A stretch of 64,000 bases of DNA from Phoebastria nigripes (taxonomy: Eukaryota > Chordata > Aves > Procellariiformes > Diomedeidae). A program made the position numbers and the translations under genes. A model generated the notes under the pieces. The model was not told the DNA's origin. It was given only the letters and a program-made list of their open reading frames with translations, and did no database searches. The stretch is taken from positions 911,825 through 975,824 of the forward strand of contig JAYKAV010002673.1 of assembly GCA_035582835.1 (NCBI GenBank). Reading direction: 5' to 3'. Each line of letters begins with the position of its first letter. Positions within the stretch are counted from its first letter, which is position 1. This document shows positions 49,601-62,266 of this stretch, in pieces.

Positions 49601-52600
49601 CCCCAACTACATTTTTCTCTTTTTGTTTTTTTCATTTTTCTTTAACTTTGGGGAATTATTCAGCATTATGCCTTTTTTGTGTTGCCAGAATTACCTTGCT
49701 CTTACAACTTGCAGAGATTTTCCTCTGTGTGCCATTGTGCCTNTATGATATATCTTCAGATACATATTCTTTATAAATGCATGCTGCTCATGGATATTTA
49801 TTTATTTAATAGTTAGATTGACAGGACAGTAACATCTAGACTGAATATTTTCCTCTGCAAATTTTTATATTTTCTATGCAGTTTGTTACATATCCCTTTT
49901 CACTGATTATTTCAATAGCTCATATTCTTTCCTATTTATTAAAATGAGCAGTGTATAGTACAAGTAGATGTTTGTTTGGTCTGCAGATTTCAGTAGCCAT
50001 TACATTGTACTCTTCGCACACAGGTTGTTGTTGGCTTCTTTCATTTCATCTTCTTTAGCCCTCACAGTTGCAGGTTTTTTTTTTTCATTACAGCTGTTCA
50101 ACCCCCTCTTGGCTTTTTATGTTATTTGATGAGCATTAAATTTATATAATTATTTCCTGCCCTCGTTTTCCTCCTGTGAGTTTCAATTGCTTCTTTTGGC
50201 TTGCTGTGTCTGTTCACTTTTCCATCTCCATAATCATGNTTTATTTTGGTTTTTTTTCTGAACATGGCGATTTCTCTGTAAAAGCAGTGCAAATTTTAGC
50301 CTATTATTTTTATATTATTTAAATCAAAGCGATAGAAAGAAAAATAAAAATGTGTCAGGAGAGGACTGGAGAATTTAAGGCTTTTTATTATTTCAATATC
50401 ACTATGGATATATTTAAAGACATGGATTTTGAACTGGACCTACATTTTNATTAGATAGGATTCACACTTTCAGTTGTGGTCCTCCTCTGTTCAGGTGTTG
50501 ATGTTATGTTAACATCAAATTATTTTACGGAATCTTGCACATCATTTGTCTCTTGCCATTTATGTCCCTTTTTTCAAAGAATATTTCATAAGACTAGGAA
50601 CCAAGTTAGGAAAACAGTAAGTTTCCTAACTTCTAAGTTAGATCTACACAGCAGTTTTTGCTTTTCAGATAATATTTTGGTTGCAAAATACCATTGCTTC
50701 CACATCAGGATGTCATGTAGAAGCCCATTGCTGTAGAGGAAATTGTTACCATGCCATTGGCGTGCTATGATTTTCCATCACTCGCTACATTGCAGAGAGC
50801 CAGCCAAAAAATTAGTTAAAAACACAGCAGAATTCTAATGTTTATATTCCCTTTAACAAGTACTAATGTTTATTATTAACTTGAATAGCATATATTCTGA
50901 TCTTGCTAAAAATAGCGGTAGCTACATTAGAAGAGCAGCGTACTGCAGACCTAATCTCAGTTTAAACACTGAAGACATTCAGTTTTGCACATACACTGAA
51001 AAACTGCGGACACGTGAAGCCACTTAAATGCTAATCTGTGAGACAAATATTTTGGGGATTGTGCCAAATGCACAGGTACACAACCCTCGAGTGCATGGTT
51101 TACTGTGGCCGTGGCCGCAGTGGGTTTTGGCAGGCAGATGGGAAGGTCATGAGGAAGAGGAGAGAGGTGGAAGCACCACACCACAAATGGGGAGATGCAG
51201 GCACCGGGGCAAGGATTTGGGATGGGAGGCAATAGACCGATTCTCACGTTCAGCGTGTGGGACTTGGTGGTCTCAAACGACAAAAAATGTGTGTTTATCC
51301 AGGCTGGCTCCCAATACAATGACTTTTGATGGATGTGACTTGGAATGAGAGTTCAGCTCTGCTAAAATGCATAACCAGCACTGTGCGGTGCTGTGTGGAC
51401 CTGGATTTCGTGTTTCACTGGATCCATTACCTCTGAAAGTCAGACCTTTGCTGAATGCACAGTATTTTCTTGACAGCTGCGGAATTCAGTTTTGGAAGAC
51501 AAAAATAAGAGTGCATGTTAAAGCTGGACAAAACCTTTGCTATAATCCAATCTGCTGCATAAAAGAAGATGTAAGCCATAAAAAAGAACTTTACTGCGTT
51601 ACCCATGAACTCTGCATGAAACCTATGGTTCAGTTTTGAGATAGGGTTTTCTTTTCATATAGCTAACTAACCTTGGTTAAAAATTTTGGACAACAATAAG
51701 TTCACTGTGTTCTTGACTATATCTCAGCGTGAGAACTTTTGAGATAAAGTGTAACTTCTTTCATTTCATTTTTGCTCAGAAGAACCACAAAATTTGACAC
51801 ATTCAGATATTTCTTAGAAAATAAAGAGCAGACATCATATCAGCTCTTGGATGATGGGAACCATCACTAGGTCAGAAAAGTCAGATAGAAAGTTACAGTT
51901 ATTACATATTTGGTTTCCGAAAGGCAGGATTTTCTTCAAAAGAAAGATTATGATCCAAGATATGACACTTCTACTATAAAGCCAAACACATTAATTTATA
52001 CTATATTAATCTCTACTATTGAGATTGTAAAAATTTTGATTGTAAAGGCTGTACTGCTAAAATAATCCCCATTTCTGTTATTTTAATTCTGCTCTGGCAG
52101 CGTTTGTCAGAAAGCAATGCAATTTGTGGTGAAATCAAGTTGGCCAGTGCATAATTGAATGCTTGTTTAAGATTTAGGTTGATGTGCAGTTTGACTGCAG
52201 TCTCCAGTGTGGCCATTTTCAGAGTTCAAGCATGGAAAATGAAGTCAGTTTCTATTTTACAACAAAACAAGAAATATATCTAAAAAAATAACTGTTCTGT
52301 CATGATTTCATAATAGAATTTAATTTCAACAAATTAAAATGTATGTTACAATTTAAAGCTCACCAAAAGTTAGTTTTTCCATCCAACTTTTAAATATAAA
52401 TTATACTAAAATAAAAGACTACAAGACATCAAGACCAATTTTCCTCTGAATGTGAGTGAAGAAAATTAGGTCTCTGAATCCACTGCTGAATGTTGGATGT
52501 AGTTTTAATAGTTCTTGAATACTGTTTTCCAGATTTCAAGTATCAACATTCGATAATGATAGCTCTAAGGTCCTAAGGAACTCTACCTTAAATTTTTGAT

Positions 52601-53682
52601 TCAAGTAAGATGTGTTTATTTTTTCTGGACACATACATACACATGCTTAAAAACATATGCTCAAGAGTAATAAATAAGGTGAAATATATACATTCTTAAT
52701 GGTTAGCTGGGAGCTATTATAAGTAATAAATAGCTAATTGCATAGCTGTTAAACATCATAGTGTCAATTGTCCTCTTGAGAGACTGGTGTTTTCTTCCAA
52801 GCCTGGGTTAGAATTAGAAAAGGTTGCAGCTTGTCATACAGTGGTATTATTCAGGAACGGTGGTTGATACTACACGCCTATGTCCTCAGTGTTGGTTTGC
52901 CTTTCATCTTGGTAAATCTAAACAGGTGAACTTTCCTGCAACAACTTTTGATGTAAAAATAATCCTCAGTAAATAATTTTTGCATGTATTTGTTGACAGC
53001 GATGACATATTGTTGCATTTATTAGGATACACATTATAGACTGTAAAACTGATTAATATTCATGTTTGAACAAAAGGTGGCTATTTTCTTTGGAAATGGA
53101 GATACCTGGGTAGTTTCCATGCTGCACAGAGGGGAGCTGCTGGCAGGGCATGCCATGAGAGACATCCTGCACTCAGCTTAAACTTTAGCTTCTCAGTGCA
53201 ATTACTCAGAAAATTAAAGATTCCTACTCCACATGATTTAGCATTGCTGTGTCTGTCACTGAGTTACTACAGGCAGGGAGAGGAAGCATTGTTCAAAAAC
53301 AAGGAGTCGAAGTGGGAGGTAGGCTGCTGGTGAGAGCCCACCATCCCTCTGTGAAAGGTAGCCTCGAGGAAAGGCAAGGCACTAGTAGCACAGGGAGGCT
53401 TTGACACTAATCTGACATTAGCTATGGTTTTCCTCTGGCAGAATTATTTTATTGAACTAGGAGATTTTTTTCCCCCTTTTTGTTTATCCTTTAAATCACA
53501 TGCAGGAGTTACAGTCTTCATTTTGCCAAAGAGTATGTCTTTGGAAAAAATATAAAATTTGAAGAAATGTGTTATAATTTGAACACTATTTTCCTGAGGA
53601 GAGAAGTGCTACACGATAATTAGCAGCAGAGTGCCTTAGGAATCCTACAATTGAGTTTACATTTTGTTTGTTTGCTTTTCAG
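46651..53682 (+). other. Presumed intron of the unrecognised gene
   Basis: About 7 kb between the third and fourth confident exons. AT-rich, with no transposon ends and no further phase-compatible exon that I can support. Frames such as 48189-48623 (minus) and 50957-51319 (minus) lack splice context. Single Ns lie at 47278, 47774, 49743, 50239 and 50450. Confidence 0.45.
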
Positions 53683-53839
53683 AGCTGGCAAAGCTCATGG
53701 AATAATGAAGTGGTGACACACATCATTCAAAATCAATCAAAACTCGGGATGGCTGAAAACCCTCTCAAAGTAGTGGGGAAGTTCAGGCTGGGAAATGAAC
53801 TGACTCACAATAACATTCGCCTAATGCCAGACAAACCTG
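53683..53839 (+). CDS. Internal exon, unrecognised protein (segment 4)
   Basis: A 157-nt exon with a strong acceptor (TTTGTTTGTTTGCTTTTCAG) and a strong donor (CCTG|GTAAGAA). It enters in phase 0 and encodes SWQSSWNNEVVTHIIQNQSK, then LGMAENPLKVVGKFRLGNEL and THNNIRLMPDKP, leaving one base G. NQS fits the N-glycosylation sequon, which would matter only if the protein is extracellular; that is not shown. VVGKFRLGN here and VAVGKFQNN in the previous exon are similar in pattern, hinting at an internal repeat or paired strands. I do not recognise the family. Confidence 0.6.
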
Positions 53840-54921
53840 GTAAGAAATAAAATGAGTTTGTGAAAGAGAAGAGATTACAGTGCCACTGGATAAATAAATA
53901 AGATCTTCCTAGCTGGAATATTATTCTCAGTTCTAGTCACGACATTTTGTGTAATACTCATGGAGATAAAATTATATAAAGGCATGTGACACTGCTGTGA
54001 AAGTCTGAAGTGGTTTCTTTAGACTTTTTTAGGTGAAGGAAATATCAAAGAGATTGGACCTGTTTCCTGTTAGCATAGATACATAAGGTGAGACTGAAGA
54101 AAAACATACAAAACCTTCTGGAAGAGGTAACAAAGATGTTTATTCCCTCTTGTATTACAGCAGTAAGGGACTTCCAATGAATCTGAGAACGAATGGATTA
54201 AAAATAATTTAAAAATATATAATCAACCCACAGAATTGTGGGCCACAACATTAAGAGCACAAAACCCTCAAGTTTTAAAACATAAGTCAACTCCTTGGTG
54301 GCTGGAGCCAAGGGAAAGTTCTCAATGGGTTCATGNGTCTCCGATTGCCCATTGTGTTTTTGTCAGATGCACCCGTAGCTGGCTGCTGTTGGAGACAAGA
54401 TACGGTATCACTGGTCTGATGTGGGATGAGAAATCTATGCTCCACTGTTTTCTTAAGAGGAAGAAAGGGTCCATTAACACGCAGGAATCTGCTTTTGAAT
54501 CACTCTTTGCCAGAATTAACTTTTAAGCCCTCCAGTAGCTGTTCCAAAGGCAGGAGCTCTCTACTTAATATGAAACAGGTCTTGGAAAATATGGCCAGAT
54601 AAAGCAAAGGAAGAGCAGAATCACTGAGATGAGCTGAACAGATAGTGGGATCCAGTTATCTTGTTATTTTCAATAAGGAATGTTGGGATAAATTAAGTAC
54701 ACAATGGAAATTCGGATCTCAAAATACATGTGACATCTAAAGTGCTTTTGGGTGTCCAAAATTGCTAATTTCATGGGAATTACCAAAAAGGGAGAAATTC
54801 TAAATTCTAAAACCTCAGTATCATGTGTTTAAGACTTCACAGTGTTTATTGCCTCAGAAAGTATGAGATTTCTTCATGTTTTTAGTAGTGCTCCTTGTGA
54901 ATGTTTTTTTTTTTTTTCCAG

Positions 54922-54953
54922 ATTTTTCAGATTGGCAACGAAGTTATTTATAA
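54922..54953 (+). CDS. Alternative terminal exon A, unrecognised protein
   Basis: An excellent acceptor (T15 followed by CCAG) is followed by an open segment. Joined to the single G left by the 53683 exon, it reads DFSDWQRSYL and stops at TAA (54951-54953). Canonical AATAAA poly(A) signals follow at 55047 and 55087, about 95 and 135 bp after the stop, with a GT-rich stretch after the first. It competes with terminal exon B at 55230. Only transcript data could tell which is used. Confidence 0.4.
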
Positions 54954-55046
54954 ATCAACACTATGAACAGAACTGTTTCTCCACAGTCCGCATCATGGAG
55001 ACAAGAATAATCTTTGCCTTGCTCTTCTCTCTCTCCCTCTCTTTTG

Positions 55047-55092
55047 AATAAATTGTTTGGCTTGCAGTTCATCCTTTCCTATTTAAAATAAA
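55047..55092 (+). terminator. Poly(A) signals AATAAA (two copies) after terminal exon A
   Basis: AATAAA occurs at 55047-55052 and 55087-55092. The first is followed by TTGTTTGGCTTG, a plausible GU-rich downstream element. Confidence 0.4.
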
Positions 55093-55229
55093 CTTCTAAC
55101 ATTTCTCAAGTACTGCTGTAGAGTCTGATCCTGAAACCAACAGAAGCCAAAGCAAAGAATCGCATCAACCTCGGTAAGCTTTGGATTAGCTGTACAATAC
55201 ACTATCAATCACTTTTTTCTTTTGCACAG

Positions 55230-55294
55230 GCCTGCAACCACTTTGCTACCATGTGGAGGATATCGATGTGGAAATACTTTGCAAGGAAAATTAG
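55230..55294 (+). CDS. Alternative terminal exon B, unrecognised protein
   Basis: It is preceded by a strong acceptor (CACTTTTTTCTTTTGCACAG). Joined to the G left by the 53683 exon, it encodes GLQPLCYHVEDIDVEILCKE then N, and stops at TAG (55292-55294). The peptide has a convincing protein-like pattern with two Cys. A variant poly(A) signal ATTAAA lies 34 bp after the stop (55328-55333), followed by A-rich and then GT-containing sequence. I slightly favour this as the real C-terminus because of peptide quality, although exon A has better poly(A) signals. Confidence 0.5.
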
Positions 55295-55327
55295 CAGAGA
55301 ATGTAGAATGTCTTGCAGTAGTACCCA

Positions 55328-55333
55328 ATTAAA
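55328..55333 (+). terminator. Variant poly(A) signal ATTAAA after terminal exon B
   Basis: ATTAAA is the commonest functional variant of AATAAA and lies just 3' of the stop in exon B. Confidence 0.3.
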
Positions 55334-58300
55334 AGTAAAAAAAAAGAAAGAAAAAAATACTGGACAGGTTATTATAACAGCTGCTTTCTGTATTGTTACG
55401 TTTAGTGACTGGATGTCTAATAGCTTAACATAAAGGAGAACAAGTTAGCTTCCAAAGTTCTTCTCCTACATAATTACATTTAGAGTATGGGAAATTTTGA
55501 ACTCGTGAGAAGAAATATTTATTATGTAAATATGTCACATGAACGTCGTGTGTTATAATTGTTTAACTTCATTGTCATTTCCTTGACCTTTTTCAGGAGA
55601 GAAGATCAAGCTAAAAATGAAAACTGAGGAAAAGACAGAAAGATCTAAATGTAGTACAAGCGCCCCTATTTTTGGCAAGTTTTCCAGCACAGCACCCAAG
55701 GGGTTGATCCCAGCCAGAAGAACACTTTGGCAAACAGAAGTCTTAAATAGCAGACACATCTGCTGTGAAATTTTGGCTGTTGATAAGCCAGCGAGACCTG
55801 GTTAAGGACCAAGTAATTTTAATGTCTGCTGAAAGACATATATTTCTGAGCTGGTTTGGGATTTGGGGTATTTCACTGTCAAACTGATGATCTAACAGTG
55901 AGGGTGTACAAGAGACAGAGATTTCCAGCATTACTGTAACTTACCGAACATTGTAGTATAATTATTAATGAAACAAAGCGCCGTGATGACTTGTGAAGGA
56001 ATGTGGTCTCAGTTACCATAACACCCTGGGGTCATTTAAAGAACACAGTATTATTCAATATTCGTGTGGAAAAAATTCCGAAATATTACAATTGCTTTTT
56101 TTGCAACAGCTACATGTGCTACATAATTTCTTTACAATGCTTATTTTGCTCTGGAGGGAAAGCCTGCGTATGACTTTATACTTCTCTAGTACCCTGCACC
56201 TTAAAAATCAAGCACTTGCCAAACATTTATGAACTACTTTTCCTCGCCTCAAAATACATACTAGGAGGCAGTGCTATTGTCTCTATTTTTCATGGAAGAT
56301 AAAGTGACATATTCACGATTAACCACAAGAACATTGTCATGATGAACTTAGCCGCTTTGGTACATGAGTCATCTTTTTGTTGAATGTGCTGTACCTAAAA
56401 TAACGGAGCTTTAACTCCTGCCTGGGGGTGTTACTGGGGTATAAATAACAATAGTTGGGGAAGAAACCTGTAGCAGAAACAGAAATATAGGCCTCAGGGC
56501 ATTCAGCATCCAGTGTTTCCTTGAACAAGATGACCCATCTTCATTTTACTGGATAGTTAGTCAGGCCTGTTTAATTTTTAAATATAAAAGTACAGTTCTT
56601 TCTTGGAAGGTATCTTGAGGTTAGATGGTAGCAGTTGTTGCAGGAGATGCAGACACTCCCTTTTGAAACTACTGTTCATGACTTTGCTGGAAATAGCTCA
56701 GTATGGTGTAGAGCTATGAGTCAAAGGATGCTCTGTTCTGACCACACCTCTGCAGTTCTCTTTAGTGAATGCGAAAAAAGCTGGGATGCTTGGGGCCTTT
56801 TGCTTAGCTGACCAGTGTCAGGTAGACTTGTAAAAAGATACAGTTCACTTGGGTTTCATTAGCAGAATGAAAAGGGAGCTTATCCAGCTCTCCTGCTGGG
56901 AAGGGCAGAGCTAGCGCAGAAGGCCACCCTGCAGCTCCTGCCCATGATTTCTTGGCCAGTTTTTTCAGTAAACACTAATTTTTGGAGTGGTTTCATTGCT
57001 CAGTAGGTTTCTCTCACTAATGAGGAAGTCTTAATAGGCAGGAAATCTAGAAAAAGAAATAAACCATGTCCTCCAGCATTCAGTCAAGGTGAAGGGACCT
57101 CTAGCCATGAGAAAGAAGGACCTGCTTTTGCCCGGCTTTGTTTGCTGTATCCTGGACCTTAGTTATTTCTAGGGGATTTTATTCCATGGGTGTTTGAAAG
57201 GAAATTACTTTTTGCATGCTTAGGAAAGTCTTGCTCTTGTCCAAGTATAGCTTTGTCAAGGTGTATTAAGAAGTAAATAACATAACAGGGTGTAATTATG
57301 GGCTTTTGAAAACTAAGACAGAGTTCAAGTAGTGTTATCCTGTTGGTGGGGGATGGGAGGGCTGAAGAGGGGTGATCAAAGGGCTCGACTGCTTTGGGCA
57401 AATCCAGTTTATTCCTGTAGGATTACACACTTAAATGTTTTGGAGAAAACTTTGTTTCCTGAAGAAGTAGGTAAGTTACAAGTATTTAACCAGCTTGACA
57501 TCAATGACATCTTTTTGGCTCTTGCCACGTCTATGACCACTATTAAATGTTTTTCCGCATTCCCAGGTACTCACACTTTGGACTTTACTCTCAGTTAGAT
57601 ACACCGTAGCTTACCCACAATAAATTTGCAGAAAATGCTGGGAGATCAGAAAATTGAATTTCTATTACCTCCACAACTAAAATAACTGTAATAGTCCCTT
57701 TGAAATTCTGTACCTGCTGTACACCTCTAAGTTTCTAACACAGTGTTTGAAAAAGAGGCTTTGAAACATGATCCTTGGTTTGCAGAAAGCACTATAACCC
57801 TGCTCTGGAAAAATAAAAACCTGCACCTGGCCATTGCCTTTGACCATCCCCCAAAGGGGTGCAAAAGATAAAACTACAAGACTTGCCTCTCTCACACTCA
57901 CATGAGCAACTAGCTGAAGAAAAAAGATGCGTGAGCAGTCCTCTCCTTGTTATTGTATAACCTGTCCTAGTACACCACGCAGCTTTCTGCCAAGTCAGAG
58001 AGGCCACTTCTGATGTGATATTTCTTCAGCCATCAAGGATTTCACAGACAGTGCTACACGCCATGCATTGGCTGTCCGGATCTTCTGAAACATTTGCAGG
58101 GGCAAGGGCTCCTCTCTAAAAGAACAGTCCCAAACATCTGATGTAAAAGTTTGTTCATGCATTTGGTAGTCAGAGTTTTTCTACAATGTCTTGCAGGCTA
58201 TTCATTAAAACACAAGTATCTTTTATAGAGACAGCATTAATGGAGCAATAAAAGTAGAGTATGTGCTCAAATGCCTCATAGCTGTTTATTGACCCAGTTG

Positions 58301-60044
58301 TCAATGCTGTTTTCCAAAAGAAGATGGCTGAAACGCTGCTGGCGCTGCTGCAGTCCATCCAGTGAGTGGGGAGTTTCAGAGAAACACCAACCGTCACTGC
58401 CAAGACTAGTAGATGCAGTATTTCAATGTAAGTAATAAAGTTGTGCCTGAGCAGTTCCTTTGGGCTATTTCATCAACATGACGATGTTCACCTGACTGAA
58501 ACAGGGCAGATGTACTTAATGAGGATCTTCATGAGGCACTGGACCTGTGCCTGTCAGGAGGATTAAGTCAAAGAAAAGAACTTGAGCAAACCACTGACCT
58601 GTGCTTTGGCAGAGGTTCATTACAAATTTGAAGCAGGAGAGAAAGGGCCTAGCAGCCCTTTCAAGCTCTGGGAAAAAGAACCGCAAGCAGAAAACACTTG
58701 CATTTTATTTGGACCTCAGCTGCTTGGAGGAGGCCATATGATGGAATGAGCCGGAGGAGAATGAGTTCGTGCCCTCTGAAGGGGCAGAAATCATGACTTC
58801 ATACAGGGAAAGGAGAAGCTTTTATTTTAACTTGCTGAGAATAGCCAAGGAATCTAGTAATTATTCTGGCCAGGTTTATGCTAGAAGGACATTGTCAAGT
58901 ACTTTATAAAACAGATTATAAAACTCTTCATCACTTCAGCACTTTCTCTTAAATGCATGAAAATAATTCTTCCATTACCAGTTGCAGCCTTCATGATTTG
59001 GCAGCAATCTGTTCCTCCTCCCCACTTNAATTTATATTTAAAAAATGCCATTACACATACATTACACATAGAATGTGTTCTTCAGTGGCTTGTAAGTTCA
59101 CCTCTGCCTATCTGCTCCACAGAGAACCAAGTTTCGGCATGAAGCTATTACATCTAGATGAAGGGAGGAAAAAAAGTGGTGAAGGGAGGAAAAAAAGTGG
59201 TAAAGGGAAAGGAAATTAAAATGTTGGTAACAGAATTGCATGTTTGAATACTCCTTTGGCCATGATCATCATTACAAAAGCTGACATGACGGAGGAAAGA
59301 TTATTGCTTAAATTACGTGCTTTACCCCTCTGAAGGATGGGTTGTCAGAATCACATTTAGCAAACAATAACCTCAGGCACAGGAGCTAATGGGAGGGAGA
59401 GGGTTGATGTCAGGGCCANAGGACAATTAGGAAGCAACTGTAAATGGGGGAGAGTTTGTCTTCCATGACGAGGAGTGTGTCCTATGCCAACCTCCACGTC
59501 TCTGCGTGTGTGTGTATGTGTAAGGGGGGTTGAAAAGGAGGGATGCAGCTCCCTTACCACTAAGTGAATTGAAAATGAACTTCTGGTGAAAGGGCAGCTC
59601 CAGAGACGGGAGAGTTACTCTCTATTCCCAAAGCCCCTCACCCCCTTTTTATCCCAACATGTTACTTTATTATATAAAGTTTCCCAATATAGGGATCAAT
59701 TCCATGTTCCTTTTCACTGTTGTGAATTCAGTTGTTGTGTTCTTTCCAGCACTGCCATGGCTCCAGGGAGCCTGCACTGGGTCCCCTCTCTGGTCTGCAG
59801 GAATGGCATCCTTTGAGACACTGGATCTCAAGCCTTTACCTCTCCCAGTGCAGAAAAGCCTGATTCTCTCAATATTTGAGTCAGTCTTGGTTTTCTGGGT
59901 CTGTACAGCAGTTCCTGGGTTTCTTTTGGGAGCTGGTGGCAGCTTTCTTCAGGNAAGGTATTTATTAGGAATGCCATCTGCACAAACACAGGGTGGGGAA
60001 GGGCTGGCTAAGAAGCAGCTTTCTAACAACAAAAAGAAAAGGAT
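55334..60044. other. AT-rich stretch downstream of the gene
   Basis: No open frame above 96 codons and no splice-flanked segment that continues the gene. It contains the short tandem duplication at 59160-59201. Single Ns lie at 59028 and 59419. Nothing else can be assigned. Confidence 0.5.
59160..59201. repeat. Exact 21-bp tandem duplication
   Basis: Two identical adjacent 21-bp units beginning GAAGGGAGG and ending AAGTGGT. They are followed by a degraded third start (AAAGGGAAAGG). A purine-rich simple duplication. Confidence 0.9.
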
Positions 60045-60590
60045 CTGTGCTTATTGTGGAGTACGAGCTGAATGTGAGCCAATAGTGTTGCGAAAAAGGC
60101 ACTCTAGGAGGCATATTGTCTGCACAACACATTAAGTGGTCCTTCAAGTCTTCTTGAAGCTCTTGAAGCCTCAGCTGGAGCACTAAGTATGCTTTGGGGT
60201 ACTGTAATTAAGACAGGATGTGAACCAGTTGGACAGAGACCAGAGAGGAAGACTGAGAATGATCAGATCTTGGAAAAAAAAGGGCTTCAGGAGGGTGACT
60301 GAACAGGGGTGGCTTAGCCTAGAAAGCAAGAAAACTAAGGGGAACATGATAACTGTCTTCAATGTATCAATCAAATACGGAAGGGAATAAAAAAAACTTT
60401 TAATGTGCTACCTATAAGAAATAACAGGTCTGTATTGCAGAAAGTGAGATTAATTGAGACAAGAGCAAAAACACTCTCATTGCCAACAGTCATAAGTCTG
60501 TGGAATAATTTATCCAGTAAGTGTGTAAAGTCTTCCCCAATAAAAGTATGTATAAACAAACATGTTAAACAGATGCTGATGAAAATGACA
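60045..60590 (+). mobile_element. Ancient CR1-type LINE, C-terminal ORF2 remnant
   Basis: Landmarks on the plus strand follow the CR1 ORF2 order in decayed form. GAGCTGAATGTGAGCCAATAGTG (60066) matches the coding sequence for a LNMSQQC-like motif. GCTGGAGCAC follows near 60175, then AGAGACCAGAGAGGAAGACTGAGAATGATCAG and GTGGCTTAGCCTAGAAAGCAAG. The C-terminal block at 60405-60575 still reads LPIRNNRSVLQK, LSLPTVISLWNNLSSK and SSPIKVCINK, recalling the WNRLP...SLEVFK block of younger copies. Stop codons and shifts are frequent. No 3' terminal repeat is preserved. Both boundaries are approximate. Confidence 0.65.
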
Positions 60591-62129
60591 TTATCTACAG
60601 ATGATGGAATAAATGACATCTCGAATTTCCTTCTATTCCTATTTCCTACGTGTCTTTGTTTTTTTCATCTTAGCTGTAAGAACAAAGCACAGTAAAATAC
60701 AGGCCTTTTCAAAAAGTCCATGTATATGCATTTCACATTACTATCTGCCCACGCTGTGTTGGAAAGGAAGGTACACCCAAATTCTTCAGACTGCTCCAGC
60801 GTGGATCATTGTATACCAATCTGAAAGCCTTCCTCTTGGAAAAAGAGAGAGACTTTTTATCTGACCTAGGTCATTAGTTCTCCGAGTCCTTACATTTTTA
60901 AATGAGTTTGGTAGGCTGAGTGAAAAGTCAACTTAAGCTATGGCTCTCCCACGATTTTCTTATAACCTGCAAGTTTTCCCTGCTAACTGTCTTTTCCTCA
61001 TCTTGTGATGAAATGTAAGGTCTGCTAGAAAACACACAGGAAAGGAAGACAATGGNCCTTCTTTCCTGTATTTTTTCCTTGATTACTTATATATAAACTG
61101 TACAGGAAATCTCCTACTCACCAAAACAACATGCTCTGCACATAAATTACAGAACATAGCCACATCTGTCCCTAAAGATTTTTGAAATGTAAACATTTTT
61201 GAATGTTACTACACAATCCACACCATCTTACATCTGACAGAAACTGCAGACTAACCTGTTAATTTCTGCCTTATTTCCTCTCTCTAAATGTGTCCTGTCT
61301 AATNGAATAAAGACTACCCTGAAGGAGAGCAAGTTATGAGGGCAAATTTTTTCCTCTCTCAAAATAATTTCTCAATCTAGCCTTTAAAATGTAACAATGT
61401 ATAAATATGACATTTCTTCAAATGAATTTAATCTATAGAAAATGAGTCAAGTGGATTAGAGAGTTACTGTCAGGTCAGTTCAGGCTTACTGTTTAGCTTT
61501 TGTGAAAAAACTAAAAGTGACAGGTGTAACCAACCTGTTGCAAGTTGAATCATTGTGATACCTCTATTTAGTTCTGATGGTAGCATGTCTCCTCTAAGCC
61601 TTAAAACCATATTATGCAATTGAGTTATGTGGTGTGCAAATCACTTAGCTTCATAGCAATAGCACTTGTAATTTACCTTCTTCTTAAAGTATAATTCTTA
61701 GAGCAAAGGAGATCAACAGAGTTATAGAAAATTGTATTTCAAAATATGTTGTTAGGTTCTACTTACCTATAAGACCAATACAGTTGAAAATTTGTTTAAA
61801 ATATGCATTGATTTCTGAATCCATTTTCTGCAAATCAGTCCATCCAGAGGACAGATGTCAGCCAGGTCCCACACAGGAGCTCCCATGTAGTCACTGGAAA
61901 GAACAGGGTATGTCCAAGCTTGCCTGCCATGCTCTGGTGTGACAAATCTCCTTCCAAAGGTTCCCAGTTTTCCTCCATTTTCTACAGAAGGTAAGCTTCC
62001 AAGTCTGAGTTAGTTATCTCTCAGATGTCCTAAGTCAGGTGAGTAGAAATATTTTGAATTGGTACCAAGCAGTCTGATTCTCAGGAACTAATTATGAAGC
62101 AAAAAATATTCAGTATCAGAAACACTTTT
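60591..62129. other. AT-rich stretch, no gene seen
   Basis: Short frames only, with Ns at 61056 and 61304. No repeat ends or exons recognised. Confidence 0.5.
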
Positions 62130-62266
62130 TTTACTAGGAAAAGCAGAGTAGTCAGAGCCAGGCTTTTCTCAGTGGTGCCCAGTGACAGGACAAGAGGCAA
62201 TGAGCACAAACTGAAATACATGATATTCCAGCTGAACACAAGAAAAAAATATTTTACTGTGGGCCA
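62130..62266 (+). mobile_element. CR1 LINE internal fragment (ORF2 C-terminal block)
   Basis: The plus strand carries a short, diagnostic CR1 segment. AGAGCCAGGCTTTTCTCAGTGGTGCCCAGTGACAGGACAAGAGGCAATGAGCACAAACTGAAATAC is followed by AACACAAGAAAAAAATATTTTACTGTGGG. Translated, it gives RLFSVVPSDRTRGNEHKL and then NTRKKYFTV, equivalent to the SSDRMRGN...RKKFFTERV block of the 29-kb copy. Both ends are truncated, and nothing upstream or downstream continues the element. Confidence 0.85.
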
